Positions 25,950 through 34,898 of a stretch of 41,207 nt of DNA are shown here, piece after piece (the first letter of the stretch is position 1; each line of letters opens with the position of its first letter). Under the pieces are notes generated by a model. That model worked only from the letters and a program-made list of their open reading frames with translations, was not told the origin of the DNA and searched no databases. Source of the stretch: an uncultured Oscillospiraceae bacterium (GTDB lineage Bacteria > Bacillota > Clostridia > Oscillospirales > Oscillospiraceae); assembly GCA_910579485.1 (NCBI GenBank), contig CAJTVO010000011.1:1-41207 (forward strand). Reading direction: 5' to 3'. The translations under genes and the position numbers were made by a program.

Positions 25950-27194
25950 TTAGTCTCTCAGGGTGGGGTTGAACACCTGGTCCAGACCGGTGTTCATCAG
26001 GTTCAGGGAGAACGAGATGAGGGTGATGGTCAGGATCACAGGGAAGTACGCCCACCAGGAGCCGTTGGTATGAGCGGAGTAGAGCATTGCCCAGTTCATC
26101 ATCAGGCCCAGGGTAGGCGTGGTGGTGGTCTTGGGCCCCAGGCCCAGCATGGACAGCTGCGCCTCGGCCAGAATGCCGGAGGAGACCTGGAGGATGAAGG
26201 CCATCACCACATAGGACGCCACGTAGGGCAGGATGTCGGAGAGGACGATCCGGAGCATGGAGTGGCCGGAGAGCTTGGAGAGGTTCACGTGGTCCCGGTT
26301 GCGGAGGGACACCACCTGGGCCCGCACGGAACGGGTGGTCCAGGGCCAGGAGGTCAGTCCGATGATGACGGCCACCAGGGACGGCCCGCGCATATCCTGG
26401 CTCACTGAGGAGGAGATGAGGATGAGCAGCACAAAGCCGGGAATGACGGTGAACAGATTGGTGACAAACATGATGACGTCATCCGCGATGCCCCCCATAT
26501 AGCCCGCCAGCAGGCCCAGGCTCAGGCCGATGAGCGTCGCCACGATGCCGGCCACCAGGCCCACCAGCAGGGAGGTCCCGGTGGCGTAAATCAGCTCCCG
26601 GAGCGTATCCCGGCCGAAGTTGTCCGTGCCCAGCAGCAGCGTTTTGGCGTTGGCCACGGCAGAGGCGTTCACGTAGTCCGTCTTGGACACGGAGCCGCGC
26701 TGCTCATACTCTCCGTCCTCCCCCATGTCCATGACGTAGAGGGTATCGGAGGCCTGCAGCTCCTTCAGCCGCTTATCGAGGTTCCGGAAGTCCCGGCGCT
26801 GGGCGTTGGTCATCTTGGGCATATTGTTCTCGTCAAAGATTTCCTGCCACAGCTCGATCATGCGGTCGGTGTCCTGGGGGTCCAGATCGTCGATGGCCAC
26901 GCCGGACAGGGTGAAATAGTTGATCATGGCCGCCCGGTCCGCGTCCGACATGGCGGCGGCCAGGCGCTTGTCGTCCGCGTCGGGCAGCAGCAGCGTCTCC
27001 GTCTTGGCGGAGGTGGCGTCGTAGAGGGAAACGTAGGTACCGGGGGCGGCGAAGGTGCCGCGGCCGATCATGGCCAGCGGATCGCCGGGGGACAGCAGCG
27101 GGTAGAGGATGCTCACCAGCAGGATGAACAGAAAGATCAGAAAGCCGGTCATAAACCGGGGAGAACGGCGGATGTCCCGCAAAAGATTCTTCAT
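25950..27194 (-). CDS. Opp-type ABC importer permease, OppC-like, with long external insert
   Basis: 414 residues, about 100 longer than usual OppC. There is one N-terminal membrane helix (residues 16-34), then about 150 mostly polar residues, then the family's LLGTDNFGRDTLRELIYATG motif and five more helices with the coupling motif near the LRNRDHVNLSKLSG segment. The insert is rich in acidic residues (for instance AAAMSDADRAAM, MGEDGEYEQR) and should sit outside the membrane, where it could contact the binding protein. The permease-ATPase coupling motif is intact. The gap to the OppB-like gene is 14 bases. Confidence 0.88.
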   Translation of the reverse strand: MKNLLRDIRRSPRFMTGFLIFLFILLVSILYPLLSPGDPLAMIGRGTFAAPGTYVSLYDATSAKTETLLLPDADDKRLAAAMSDADRAAMINYFTLSGVAIDDLDPQDTDRMIELWQEIFDENNMPKMTNAQRRDFRNLDKRLKELQASDTLYVMDMGEDGEYEQRGSVSKTDYVNASAVANAKTLLLGTDNFGRDTLRELIYATGTSLLVGLVAGIVATLIGLSLGLLAGYMGGIADDVIMFVTNLFTVIPGFVLLILISSSVSQDMRGPSLVAVIIGLTSWPWTTRSVRAQVVSLRNRDHVNLSKLSGHSMLRIVLSDILPYVASYVVMAFILQVSSGILAEAQLSMLGLGPKTTTTPTLGLMMNWAMLYSAHTNGSWWAYFPVILTITLISFSLNLMNTGLDQVFNPTLRD

Positions 27195-27208
27195 ATGCCT
27201 GCCCCCCC

Positions 27209-28213
27209 TTACTCAATCGTGGCGGCCTTGACCCGCGGGTCAATGAAGCCGTAAATGATGTCCAGCACGAAGGTAATCACCAGCACCATCAGGGTGGTGA
27301 CCAGCGTGCTGCCCGAGATCAGCGGATAGTCCGCGCTGGTGACACCCTTCATCAGAGTGGTGCCAAGGCCCGGATAGCTGAAGATGGTCTCCGCCACCAG
27401 GGCGCCGCCCATCATGGTGCCGATGGACATGGCCAGGCCCGTGACCTGGGGCAGCATGGCGTTGCGGAACACATAGCCCACGATCTTCCGGTCCTTGATG
27501 CCCAGGAAGCGGGCGTACTTCACATAGTCGGCGTTGAGCTCATAGATGGACATGGAGCGCATCCCGATGGCCTGCCCGCCGATGCTCACCAGCACGATGG
27601 ACCAGAACGGGAGCTGGTAATGAGTGATCACCGACCAGATAAAGGGCCAGGACAGGTTGGGGATCATATCGTAGTTATAGCCTCCCGCCAGGGGCGCGAC
27701 CTTCAGATTCACGGCGAACACCACCAGCAGGATCACCGCCATGGCAAAGGCGGGGATATTGCTCATAAACAGGGACACGGGCAGCAGCACCTTGTCAAAG
27801 CCCTTCTTGATGTAGGCGGCCAGAGCCCCCAGCACGTTGCCGATGATCCAGCCCACGAGGATGGCGGGCAGCTGCAAAGCGATGGTCCAGCCCACGGAGG
27901 AGGAGATGATCTCGCTGACCCGCTTGGGATACTGGCTGAAGGAGACGCCCAGATCGCCGCGGAGCAGGTTCTTCACATAGATGAGGAACTGCTCGGGCAT
28001 GGACTTGTCCAGACCGAACTCCTTCATGTACTGCTCATAGGTCTGCTGAACGATGGCCGCGTCGGTGGAGCCGCCCACCAGCTTGCCGGTGATGGTGGCC
28101 ACGGGGTTGGCAGGCATCAGCCGGGGCAGGATAAAGTTGAGGAGAACGGCGAACACAAGGGTAATGAGAAACCAGATGATCTTTTTGCCAAAATACTTTT
28201 TGTAGCCTTTCAT
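27209..28213 (-). CDS. Opp-type ABC importer permease, OppB-like
   Basis: 334 residues with six hydrophobic helices. The N-terminus, FWLITLVFAVLLNFILPRLM, and the first periplasmic-type loop fit OppB/DppB. The EAA-like coupling motif lies in NADYVKYARFLGIKDRKI. It forms the membrane channel with the OppC-like subunit. GGGAG precedes the ATG at 28211-28213. It is separated from the binding protein gene by a strong hairpin and a LacI-type operator-like site. Confidence 0.9.
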   Translation of the reverse strand: MKGYKKYFGKKIIWFLITLVFAVLLNFILPRLMPANPVATITGKLVGGSTDAAIVQQTYEQYMKEFGLDKSMPEQFLIYVKNLLRGDLGVSFSQYPKRVSEIISSSVGWTIALQLPAILVGWIIGNVLGALAAYIKKGFDKVLLPVSLFMSNIPAFAMAVILLVVFAVNLKVAPLAGGYNYDMIPNLSWPFIWSVITHYQLPFWSIVLVSIGGQAIGMRSMSIYELNADYVKYARFLGIKDRKIVGYVFRNAMLPQVTGLAMSIGTMMGGALVAETIFSYPGLGTTLMKGVTSADYPLISGSTLVTTLMVLVITFVLDIIYGFIDPRVKAATIE

Positions 28214-28273
28214 GGGGTCGATCCACTCCCTTTTCTTTCAGAAGTGCGCTTATGAAAACGGCAGTCCCTCCGC

Positions 28274-28287
28274 CGCTTTCGTAAACG
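28274..28287. promoter_or_regulatory. LacI-type operator-like site
   Basis: CGCTTTCGTAAACG is partly palindromic and differs by one base from TTTCGAAAACG of the mannosidase promoter site. It is located between the binding protein and OppB genes. No promoter is evident here, so its role is uncertain. Confidence 0.3.
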
Positions 28288-28318
28288 CGTGATGGTTTTT
28301 CCGTCCCGGATAATTCGG

Positions 28319-28355
28319 AAGGGCAGCGGGCTCCTTCAAGAAGCCCGCTGCCCTT
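28319..28355 (-). terminator. Hairpin after the Opp binding protein gene
   Basis: 14-bp perfect stem (28319-28332 with 28342-28355), 9-base loop, no long U-run. Such hairpins after binding protein genes protect the upstream message and lower the permease level, so partial termination or mRNA stabilisation is likely. Confidence 0.65.
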
Positions 28356-28367
28356 AAAGCAACAAGT

Positions 28368-30245
28368 TTAGGCCAGCTCCAGCTCGTAAAGGGCAGCGAT
28401 GCCGTAGCCGTCGGTGCAATCCAGGGGAGGAATGCCGTTGGACTCGTTGGGGAAGTTGGTCCAGACGGACTCGTTCACAGAATGGAACTTGTCGGGGCGG
28501 TACATCAGGGAGAAGCTGGGCACGTCGGTGAGGTAGATGCGGGTCAGCTCGGTGTAGGCGGCCTTGATCTCAGCCTCGTCGGTCATGGTGGGGATCTTCT
28601 TAATCAGGGCGTCGGCCTCGTCGTTGACGTACTGGCCGAAGTTGCCGGACCAGTTGTTCTCCATGCCCACATAGTCCTTGCCCATCAGCGCGTTCACACG
28701 GGCCCAGGGGCTGGAGGGAGCGGCGGCCGGCGGGGACCACATGAAGATGGCGCCCTCGGTCTGGGTGGGGCTGGTCAGCACGGTGGGATAGTAGGTATCG
28801 GCGGGCGGGAAGTAAGTGGTGATGTCCACGCCGATATTCTGGCCGGCGGCGGCAACGATCTCCATGGAGGCGTTCCAGTCAGTCCAGCCCTGGGGGCAGA
28901 CGGCCTGGAGGGAGATCTTCTCGCCGTTCCACTCGCGCCAGCCGTCGCCGTCGTTGTCAACGATCCCGGCCTCGTCCAGCAGGGCCTTGGCGCCCTCGAC
29001 GTCGTTGCCGGCCCACTGGAGGTCCTTCACGGCATCGTGGTCGTAGAGAGCCTGCTCACCGGCGGTGGGGTTCATGACAGAGCGGGGAACCTCGGAGAAG
29101 GAGGGAGACTGGTTGGTCATGGCGTTGGCGATGATCTGGTCATAGTCCACCGCGATGGCGATGGCCTTGCGCAGGGCCGGGTTCTCGGCGATCACGGGCA
29201 TATTCATGTTGAACCAAGCGGTGGGCATGGTGGCGCACACGCCGTAGGGAGCGTGATCGTAGAAGGTGGAGATGGGCAGGCCGTCCTTCTCCCACAGGTC
29301 CTGGATGTTGGGGATGAACTGCTGGTTCACATCGATCTCGCCGGCCTTGAAGGCAACCTCGGAGGCGGCGTTGTCGGCGTAGATGGTGTGGGCGATGTAC
29401 TTGGGAATGGGCAGCTTGCCCCACATGGAGGCATCCTGGCCCCAGTAGCTGTCGTTGCGGACGAAGACCACCTTCTGGTCATCGGAATAGTAGGGGCCGT
29501 AGGGGCCGGTGTAGGGGGCGTCCTCACCCTTGTCGTTCAGGAAGCCCTGGGCGTCGTTGTTGTTGCGGGCCAGGCAGGTGTCGATCCAGGCGGCCTGGGC
29601 AATGTACTGGCCGGACAGGAAGTCCTCCAGCATGAAGGGGTTCAGGTTGTCCAGGTTGGCCTTGATGACCAGCTCGGTGTCGCTGGTGACCGCGATCTCG
29701 CTGATGTAGGGATGGAAGGTGCTGGGATTGCCGATCTCCAGGCCCACATCGAAGGTGCGCTTGACGTCGTTGGCGGTGACGGCGGCACCGTCGCTCCACT
29801 TGGCGGCGGGATTGATCTTCACGGTCAGCTCGGTCTTCTCGGCGTTCCAGCTGTAGTCTCCGTCAGCCAGCAGGGGAACCATCTCGCCGGTGAGGAAGTT
29901 ATACATATAGAGCGTCTCGAACATGACGGTGCGGGAGCCGGCGGCGCTGCTGGCAATGGCCATGGCGTTGTTCTGATTGGCTCCCACGGGGTTCCAGCTG
30001 TTTACCTCGCCCCACTGCTGGCCGCCAAAGTACAGGGTCTCGTTGCGGGGCAGGTCGCCGCCGGGAGCGGTGGGTTCGGCGGGGGCTTCGGGTTCAGCCG
30101 GGGGTGTGTCCGGGGTATCGGGGGTCTGGGTTTCGGCGGGAGGCGTATCGGGGGTGCTGGGCGTGTTGCTGTCTCCGCCGCAGCCGGCCAGCAGGCTCAG
30201 AGCCATTACCAGCGCAAGTAACAGGGCTAGCGTCTTTTTCTTCAT
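28368..30245 (-). CDS. Opp-type substrate-binding lipoprotein (family 5)
   Basis: 625 residues. Signal peptide with lipobox LLAGC (cysteine 22), then a proline/threonine/glutamate-rich linker (about 28-66), then a family 5 extracellular binding domain (NETLYFGGQQWGEVNSWNPV, later AAKWSDGAAVTANDVKRTFD). It should sit on the outer face of the membrane and deliver ligand to the OppBC channel. Family 5 proteins bind peptides, but some (Thermotoga cellobiose and mannan-oligosaccharide binders) take sugars. With four glycosidase or phosphorylase genes around it, a beta-linked oligosaccharide is the best guess. AAGGAGG precedes the ATG. I see no clear promoter right upstream; it may be read from the lacI promoter. 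Confidence 0.9.
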   Translation of the reverse strand: MKKKTLALLLALVMALSLLAGCGGDSNTPSTPDTPPAETQTPDTPDTPPAEPEAPAEPTAPGGDLPRNETLYFGGQQWGEVNSWNPVGANQNNAMAIASSAAGSRTVMFETLYMYNFLTGEMVPLLADGDYSWNAEKTELTVKINPAAKWSDGAAVTANDVKRTFDVGLEIGNPSTFHPYISEIAVTSDTELVIKANLDNLNPFMLEDFLSGQYIAQAAWIDTCLARNNNDAQGFLNDKGEDAPYTGPYGPYYSDDQKVVFVRNDSYWGQDASMWGKLPIPKYIAHTIYADNAASEVAFKAGEIDVNQQFIPNIQDLWEKDGLPISTFYDHAPYGVCATMPTAWFNMNMPVIAENPALRKAIAIAVDYDQIIANAMTNQSPSFSEVPRSVMNPTAGEQALYDHDAVKDLQWAGNDVEGAKALLDEAGIVDNDGDGWREWNGEKISLQAVCPQGWTDWNASMEIVAAAGQNIGVDITTYFPPADTYYPTVLTSPTQTEGAIFMWSPPAAAPSSPWARVNALMGKDYVGMENNWSGNFGQYVNDEADALIKKIPTMTDEAEIKAAYTELTRIYLTDVPSFSLMYRPDKFHSVNESVWTNFPNESNGIPPLDCTDGYGIAALYELELA

Positions 30246-30337
30246 CGTGACAGTTCCTCCTTATAATTTTATGGCATTTGCCCCGCGCGCTTCCATATCC
30301 GCGCGGGCGCTGAGTGCCACTGCTCACAAATAGGATC

Positions 30338-30380
30338 GTCCTTCCTGTCAGGAAGGACGGAAAAGGGGTACCCCTTTTCC
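30338..30380. repeat. Two abutting palindromes between lacI-type and binding protein genes
   Basis: The first (30338-30358) has 9-bp arms GTCCTTCCT/AGGAAGGAC around GTC. The second (30359-30380) is a perfect 22-bp palindrome with arm GGAAAAGGGGT. They may form hairpins in RNA that limit read-through from the regulator gene, or be DNA sites. No U-run follows. Confidence 0.55.
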
Positions 30381-30399
30381 GAATGGGCTCTGTATACCG

Positions 30400-31416
30400 C
30401 TAGGCGGTCTCTCCGGCGCGCCCCACGGTCTCCCCCGGCAGCACCCTGCCGGGAATGATGATCCGCCTGGGGATATAGTCCTTCCCCTGCTCCGCCGCCT
30501 GGACCAGCTCCCGGGCGGCGCTGGCGCCCATGAGGTCCGCGTTCTGCTTCAGCGTGGTCAGCCGGGGACGGAGGATCTGGCTCAGGTCAATGCCGTCGTA
30601 TCCGGCGGCGGAGATATCCTCCGGAATCCGCAGGCCCTGGCGGTAGATCTCGTTCCTGCCGCCGATGTAGGCGGTGTCGTCGGGATACAGGATGCAGGTG
30701 GGCGGCGTCTCCAGGGCCAGCAGCCGCCGGGTGGGCGCCTCGCAGGAGGCGGGATCGCAGTAGACCGCTTCCGTCACATAGGCCTCCGGAATGTCCAGAC
30801 CCAGCTCCCTGCAGGTCTGCCGGAAGCTGGCCACCCGGACATCGGTGACCGGGGTATCCTCTCCGTGGATGAAAGCGATGCGCCGGTGGCCCATGCCGTG
30901 AATGTACCGGACCAGGTCCCGCACGCCCTGGTAGTTGTCGGACTGAACGGAGGCGCAGCCGTCGTATGTATAGTCAATGGTGACGGCGGGGATGCCGCAG
31001 TCCGCCAGCTCCCGAACCTCCGGCTTCTTATAGGACTCGTTGGCGATGAATACGCCGTCACAGTTGCGGTAGCGGGCGTGTTCCGCGTACCGGATGGTAC
31101 GCCCGCCCAGGCGGCCGGAGATGAAGAAGATGTCGTATCCCAGCTCCTCCGCCTGCCGCTTGAAGCCGTTGAGGAGGCCGGAGAAAAACTCGTGGGCCAG
31201 CCCGGTATCGGCGTTGTCCCGGAAGAGGACCCCGAAGCTGTAGGACCGGCTGGTGCGCATGGACCGGGCGGCGGCGTTGGGCATGTAGCCCAGCTGGGCG
31301 GCGACCCGGCGGACCCGCTCGGCGGTCTCCCGGCTGACGTCCTCCGCGCCGTTGAGGGCCTTGCTGACCGTGGCGGCGGAGCAGCCGCATTTCTCCGCGA
31401 TCATTCGGATCGTCAT
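30400..31416 (-). CDS. LacI-family transcriptional regulator of the glycan locus
   Basis: 338 residues. The N-terminal LacI helix-turn-helix is complete (TIRMIAEKCGCSAATVSKAL, 2-21), with the hinge region AAQLGYMPNAAARSM, followed by a periplasmic-binding-protein-like sensor domain (YSFGVLFRDN, FFISGRLGG and so on). It should bind a sugar from the pathway and repress the operon until that sugar is present. The ATG at 31414-31416 follows GGAGGGAG. It is divergent from the GH2 mannosidase and reads in the same direction as the transport and hydrolase genes. Its own promoter has a CGAAAACGA-containing site downstream of the -10, so autoregulation is likely. Confidence 0.92.
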   Translation of the reverse strand: MTIRMIAEKCGCSAATVSKALNGAEDVSRETAERVRRVAAQLGYMPNAAARSMRTSRSYSFGVLFRDNADTGLAHEFFSGLLNGFKRQAEELGYDIFFISGRLGGRTIRYAEHARYRNCDGVFIANESYKKPEVRELADCGIPAVTIDYTYDGCASVQSDNYQGVRDLVRYIHGMGHRRIAFIHGEDTPVTDVRVASFRQTCRELGLDIPEAYVTEAVYCDPASCEAPTRRLLALETPPTCILYPDDTAYIGGRNEIYRQGLRIPEDISAAGYDGIDLSQILRPRLTTLKQNADLMGASAARELVQAAEQGKDYIPRRIIIPGRVLPGETVGRAGETA

Positions 31417-31445
31417 CTCTCCACGCTCCCTCCGCCGCAGTTTCT

Positions 31446-31493
31446 AAATCGTTTTCGTAACGCCATTATATGCTCCCTTCCGGAGGTTGTCAA
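31446..31493 (-). promoter_or_regulatory. Promoter and operator of the lacI-type gene
   Basis: Minus-strand TTGACA (31488-31493), 17 bases, TATAAT (31465-31470), a perfect consensus. Just downstream on the minus strand is TTACGAAAACGATTT (about 31448-31462), which shares TTnCGAAAACGA with the mannosidase promoter site. Alternative owner of the site: CcpA, whose cre boxes look similar. Confidence 0.7.
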
Positions 31494-31595
31494 CAAACTA
31501 TCCACATTTTCGCCGTATTGACCAATTGATTTGTACATTCCGACAATCACCAAAAAAAGAAGACGGAAACAGCTTCCTCTTTTAGTAAATTTATG

Positions 31596-31667
31596 TTGAC
31601 TTTGCCCAATCTATACCGTATAGTGAAGATAACCGCAGCAACTGAACCTAAAACGATTTCGAAAACG
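31596..31667 (+). promoter_or_regulatory. Promoter and operator of the GH2 mannosidase gene
   Basis: TTGACT (31596-31601), 17 bases, TATAGT (31619-31624). The near-palindrome CGATTTCGAAAACG (31654-31667, six of seven pairs match) lies about 30 bases below the -10, a common place for LacI-type repression. Confidence 0.65.
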
Positions 31668-31691
31668 AACCTGTTCATTGGGAGGTATACT

Positions 31692-34127
31692 ATGAGACAG
31701 TTATCGCTGAACGGCCCGTGGACTCTGGACATTCCGGGCAGCGCCTTTACGGCGGTGCCCGCCGAGGTGCCCGGCTCGGTTTATCACGACCTGCTGGCGG
31801 CGGGACGCATCACCGACCCCTTCTACCGGGACAATGAGACCGAGGCCCTGAAGCTGATGGAATATGATTTCCATTACAGCCGCGCCTTCCGGGTGGACGG
31901 GGAGCTGCTGGACTGCGGCGCGGTCCTGCTGCGCTGCGAGGGTTTGGACACCCTGGCGGCGGTTTATATCAACGGCGCGGAGGCCGGACGGGCGGACAAC
32001 ATGCACCGCGTCTGGGAGTTTGACGTGAAGGACCTCCTCCGGGAGGGGGAGAACAACATCGCCGTCCATTTCGCCTCTCCCACGAAATTCATCCGGGAGA
32101 GCTACGCCGCCGATCCGGCGGACGGGACCGCCGACGCCATGGAGGGCTTCCCCAGCCTGCGCAAGGCCCACTGCATGTTCGGCTGGGACTGGGGCCCCCG
32201 CCTGCCGGACGCGGGCATCTGGCGGGACATCTCCCTCCTTGGCGTGGATACCGCCCGGATCCGGGACGTGCTGGTGAAGCAGTTCCATGAGGACGGACGG
32301 GCCGCGCTGGAGATCGATACCCATATCGCCCGTCTTACGGACGCGCCGGCGGAGGTCAGGGTCTCCGTCACCGCCCCGGACGGCACGGTCCTGACCGGCG
32401 CAGGCGAGACCTGCCGGATGGAGATTCCGGACCCCAGGCTGTGGTGGCCCGCCGGATACGGCGGACAGCCCCTCTACCGGGTGGAGGTGGAGCTGGTCTC
32501 CGAAGGGACCCGCCTGGACGGCTGGAGCCGCCGCACCGGCCTGCGGACCATGACCGTTAGCCGGGTGAAGAGCGAACACGGCGAGTCCTTCAGCCACTGC
32601 GTCAACGGCGTGGATGTCTTCGCCATGGGCATGGACTACATCCCCGAGGACAACCTCCTGCCCCGGGTCACCCCGGAGCGCACCCGCCGCCTGCTGGAGG
32701 ACGCCCGGGCCGCCAACGTGAACACCATCCGGGTCTGGGGCGGCGGCTACTACCCGGACGACTATTTCTATGACATCTGCGACGAGCTGGGCCTGCTGGT
32801 GTGGCAGGACTTCATGTTCGCCTGCGCGGTGTACAACCTGACGGATGCCTTCGAGGAGACCATCACCGCCGAGTTCGTGGACAACATCCGCCGCCTGCGG
32901 AGCCATCCCTCCCTGGCCCTGTGGTGCGGGAACAACGAGATGGAGCAGTTCGCCGGTTCGGGCATGTGGATCAGGGCCATGCGGCAGAAATCCGATTACA
33001 TCAAGATGTTCCAGTACATCATCCCCAAGGTGCTGAAGGCGGAGGACCCCCAGGCCTTCTACTGGCCCTCCAGCCCCTCCAGCGGCGGCGACTTCGACGA
33101 GCCCGGCGACCCCTCCCGGGGCGACGTCCACGACTGGGACGTGTGGCATGGGCTGAAGCCCTTCACCGACTACCGCAACTATCTGTTCAGCTACGTCTCC
33201 GAGTTCGGCTTCCAGTCCTTCCCGTGTATGGAGACCATCGAGTCCTTCACCCTCCCGGAGGACCGGAACATCTTCTCCTATATCATGGAGAAGCACCAGC
33301 GCAACGCCACCGCCAACGGGCGCATCGTCACCTACCTGTCCCAGACCTACCTGTACCCCGACACCCTGGACAAACTGGTCTACGCCTCCCAGCTCCTCCA
33401 GGCCCAGGCCATGCAGTACGGCGTGGAGCACTGGCGGCGGAACCGGGGGCGCTGCATGGGCGCGGTGATCTGGCAGCTCAACGACTGCTGGCCCGTGGCC
33501 AGCTGGGCGGGCATCGACTATTTCGGACGGTGGAAGGCCCTGCAGTATTACGCCAGGCGGTTCTTCGCGCCGGTGCTGGTGTCCTGTCATGAGGAGGGGC
33601 TGGTGGATCAGGAGGACATCAGCGTCAACACCGAGCATATCGATCCCAGAAAGACCGCCCGGCTGAACGTCAGCAACGAGACCATGGATGCCTTTGCGGG
33701 CAGGATCGACTGGTCCCTGCGCCGTCCGGATGCCTCCGTGATCGAGGAGGGGCACTTCGACGTGGCCGTCCCCGCCCTCGCCGCCGTATGGCTGCCGGAG
33801 CAGGATTTTACAAAATATGGCCCCTACGACTGCTACTACGCCTACCGCCTGACGGACCGGGCGGGGCGCACGGTGGGAGAGGGCAGCGTCCTCTTCTGCG
33901 CCCCCAAGCACTTCCGTTTCCGGGACCCGGGGCTCACGGTCCGGCTGGAGGGGGACGAGGCCGTGGTGACGGCGTCGGCCTACGCCCGGTCCGTAGAGGT
34001 TCAGTGCGGCCCGGACGTACTGCTGGAGGACAACTACTTCGACATGAACGGCGGAGAGCGCCGGGTGAAGATCCTCCGGGGCGAGGCAAAGGACGCCGCC
34101 GTCCGGAGCGTGTACGATATCCGGTAA
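31692..34127 (+). CDS. GH2 beta-mannosidase (intracellular)
   Basis: 811 residues, the length of GH2 beta-mannosidases. It starts MRQLSLNGPWTLDIPGSAFT; the sugar-binding domain includes the family's CMFGWDWGPRLPDAGIWRDI segment. The acid/base glutamate is E416 in CGNNEM and the nucleophile E504 in SEFGFQSFP. It should release mannose from beta-mannosides, for example from glucomannan fragments or the Man-beta-GlcNAc core. There is no signal peptide. GGGAGG lies before the ATG at 31692. It diverges from the LacI-type gene and shares a DNA motif with it, so it is part of the same regulon. Confidence 0.92.
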   Translation: MRQLSLNGPWTLDIPGSAFTAVPAEVPGSVYHDLLAAGRITDPFYRDNETEALKLMEYDFHYSRAFRVDGELLDCGAVLLRCEGLDTLAAVYINGAEAGRADNMHRVWEFDVKDLLREGENNIAVHFASPTKFIRESYAADPADGTADAMEGFPSLRKAHCMFGWDWGPRLPDAGIWRDISLLGVDTARIRDVLVKQFHEDGRAALEIDTHIARLTDAPAEVRVSVTAPDGTVLTGAGETCRMEIPDPRLWWPAGYGGQPLYRVEVELVSEGTRLDGWSRRTGLRTMTVSRVKSEHGESFSHCVNGVDVFAMGMDYIPEDNLLPRVTPERTRRLLEDARAANVNTIRVWGGGYYPDDYFYDICDELGLLVWQDFMFACAVYNLTDAFEETITAEFVDNIRRLRSHPSLALWCGNNEMEQFAGSGMWIRAMRQKSDYIKMFQYIIPKVLKAEDPQAFYWPSSPSSGGDFDEPGDPSRGDVHDWDVWHGLKPFTDYRNYLFSYVSEFGFQSFPCMETIESFTLPEDRNIFSYIMEKHQRNATANGRIVTYLSQTYLYPDTLDKLVYASQLLQAQAMQYGVEHWRRNRGRCMGAVIWQLNDCWPVASWAGIDYFGRWKALQYYARRFFAPVLVSCHEEGLVDQEDISVNTEHIDPRKTARLNVSNETMDAFAGRIDWSLRRPDASVIEEGHFDVAVPALAAVWLPEQDFTKYGPYDCYYAYRLTDRAGRTVGEGSVLFCAPKHFRFRDPGLTVRLEGDEAVVTASAYARSVEVQCGPDVLLEDNYFDMNGGERRVKILRGEAKDAAVRSVYDIR

Positions 34128-34137
34128 CCGTCCCATA

Positions 34138-34181
34138 AAAAGCATCCCGGCATCCGTTTTTCCGGATGCCGGGATGCTTTT
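34138..34181. terminator. Bidirectional terminator between GH2 and livF
   Basis: 19-bp perfect stem (34138-34156 with 34163-34181), loop TTTTTC, with AAAA and TTTT at the outer ends. It serves the convergent mannosidase and liv operon transcripts. Confidence 0.93.
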
Positions 34182-34187
34182 GCTCTT

Positions 34188-34895
34188 TTATCCGCCGAGG
34201 TAGGCCTTCTGCACCTTGTCGCTGGCCATCAGCTCCGCCCCCGTGCCGCTGAGGGAGATGCGGCCCGTTTCCAGCACGTAGGCGCGGTCCGCCACGCTCA
34301 GCGCCGCCTGGGCGTTCTGCTCCACCAGGAGGATCGTGGTCCCCAGCCCGTGGAGCTCCTTGATGATGTCAAAGATCTGCTCCACCAGGATGGGGGCCAG
34401 GCCCATGGAGGGCTCGTCCAGCATCAGCAGCTTAGGCCGGCTCATCAGCGCCCGGCCCATAGCGAGCATCTGCTGTTCGCCGCCGGAGAGGGTCCCGGCC
34501 ACCTGCCTGCGCCGCTCCTCCAGCCGGGGGAAGCGCTTGTATACGTCCGCAATGCCCGGGGCGATGGAGGAGCCGGGCTGGGTGTAGGCCCCCATCTCCA
34601 GATTTTCCTCCACGGTCATCTGGAGGAAGATCCGCCGTCCCTCCGGCACCTGGGCCAGACCCCGCTCCACCACCTTGTGGGGCGCGATCCCTTTCAGGTC
34701 CTGGTCCATGAACTGCACCGACCCCGTCCGGGGGTGGAGCAGGCCGGACACCGTGTTCAGCACCGTGGACTTCCCCGCGCCGTTGGCCCCGATGAGGGTG
34801 ACGATCTCCCCCTCGTTGACCTCGAAGGAGACGCCCTTCACGGCGTGGATGCTGCCGTAGTACACGTGGATGCCGTCAACTTTCAGCATTGCCAT
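34188..34895 (-). CDS. livF: Branched-chain amino acid type ABC importer ATPase LivF
   Basis: 235 residues. Walker A GANGAGKST, signature LSGGEQQM, Walker B LLMLDEPSMGL, and the LivF-specific AQVPEGRRIF segment. It is one of two ATPases of a HAAT-family importer. AAGGAGG precedes the ATG and overlaps the end of livG by position (3-base gap). The ligand may be leucine, isoleucine or valine, but HAAT systems also carry other amides and amino acids. Confidence 0.93.
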   Translation of the reverse strand: MAMLKVDGIHVYYGSIHAVKGVSFEVNEGEIVTLIGANGAGKSTVLNTVSGLLHPRTGSVQFMDQDLKGIAPHKVVERGLAQVPEGRRIFLQMTVEENLEMGAYTQPGSSIAPGIADVYKRFPRLEERRRQVAGTLSGGEQQMLAMGRALMSRPKLLMLDEPSMGLAPILVEQIFDIIKELHGLGTTILLVEQNAQAALSVADRAYVLETGRISLSGTGAELMASDKVQKAYLGG

Positions 34896-34898
34896 GGC

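Noticed and set aside
28253..28266. cre (CcpA) box TGAAAACGGCAGTC
   Set aside because: Only the left half matches the consensus; the right half is wrong.
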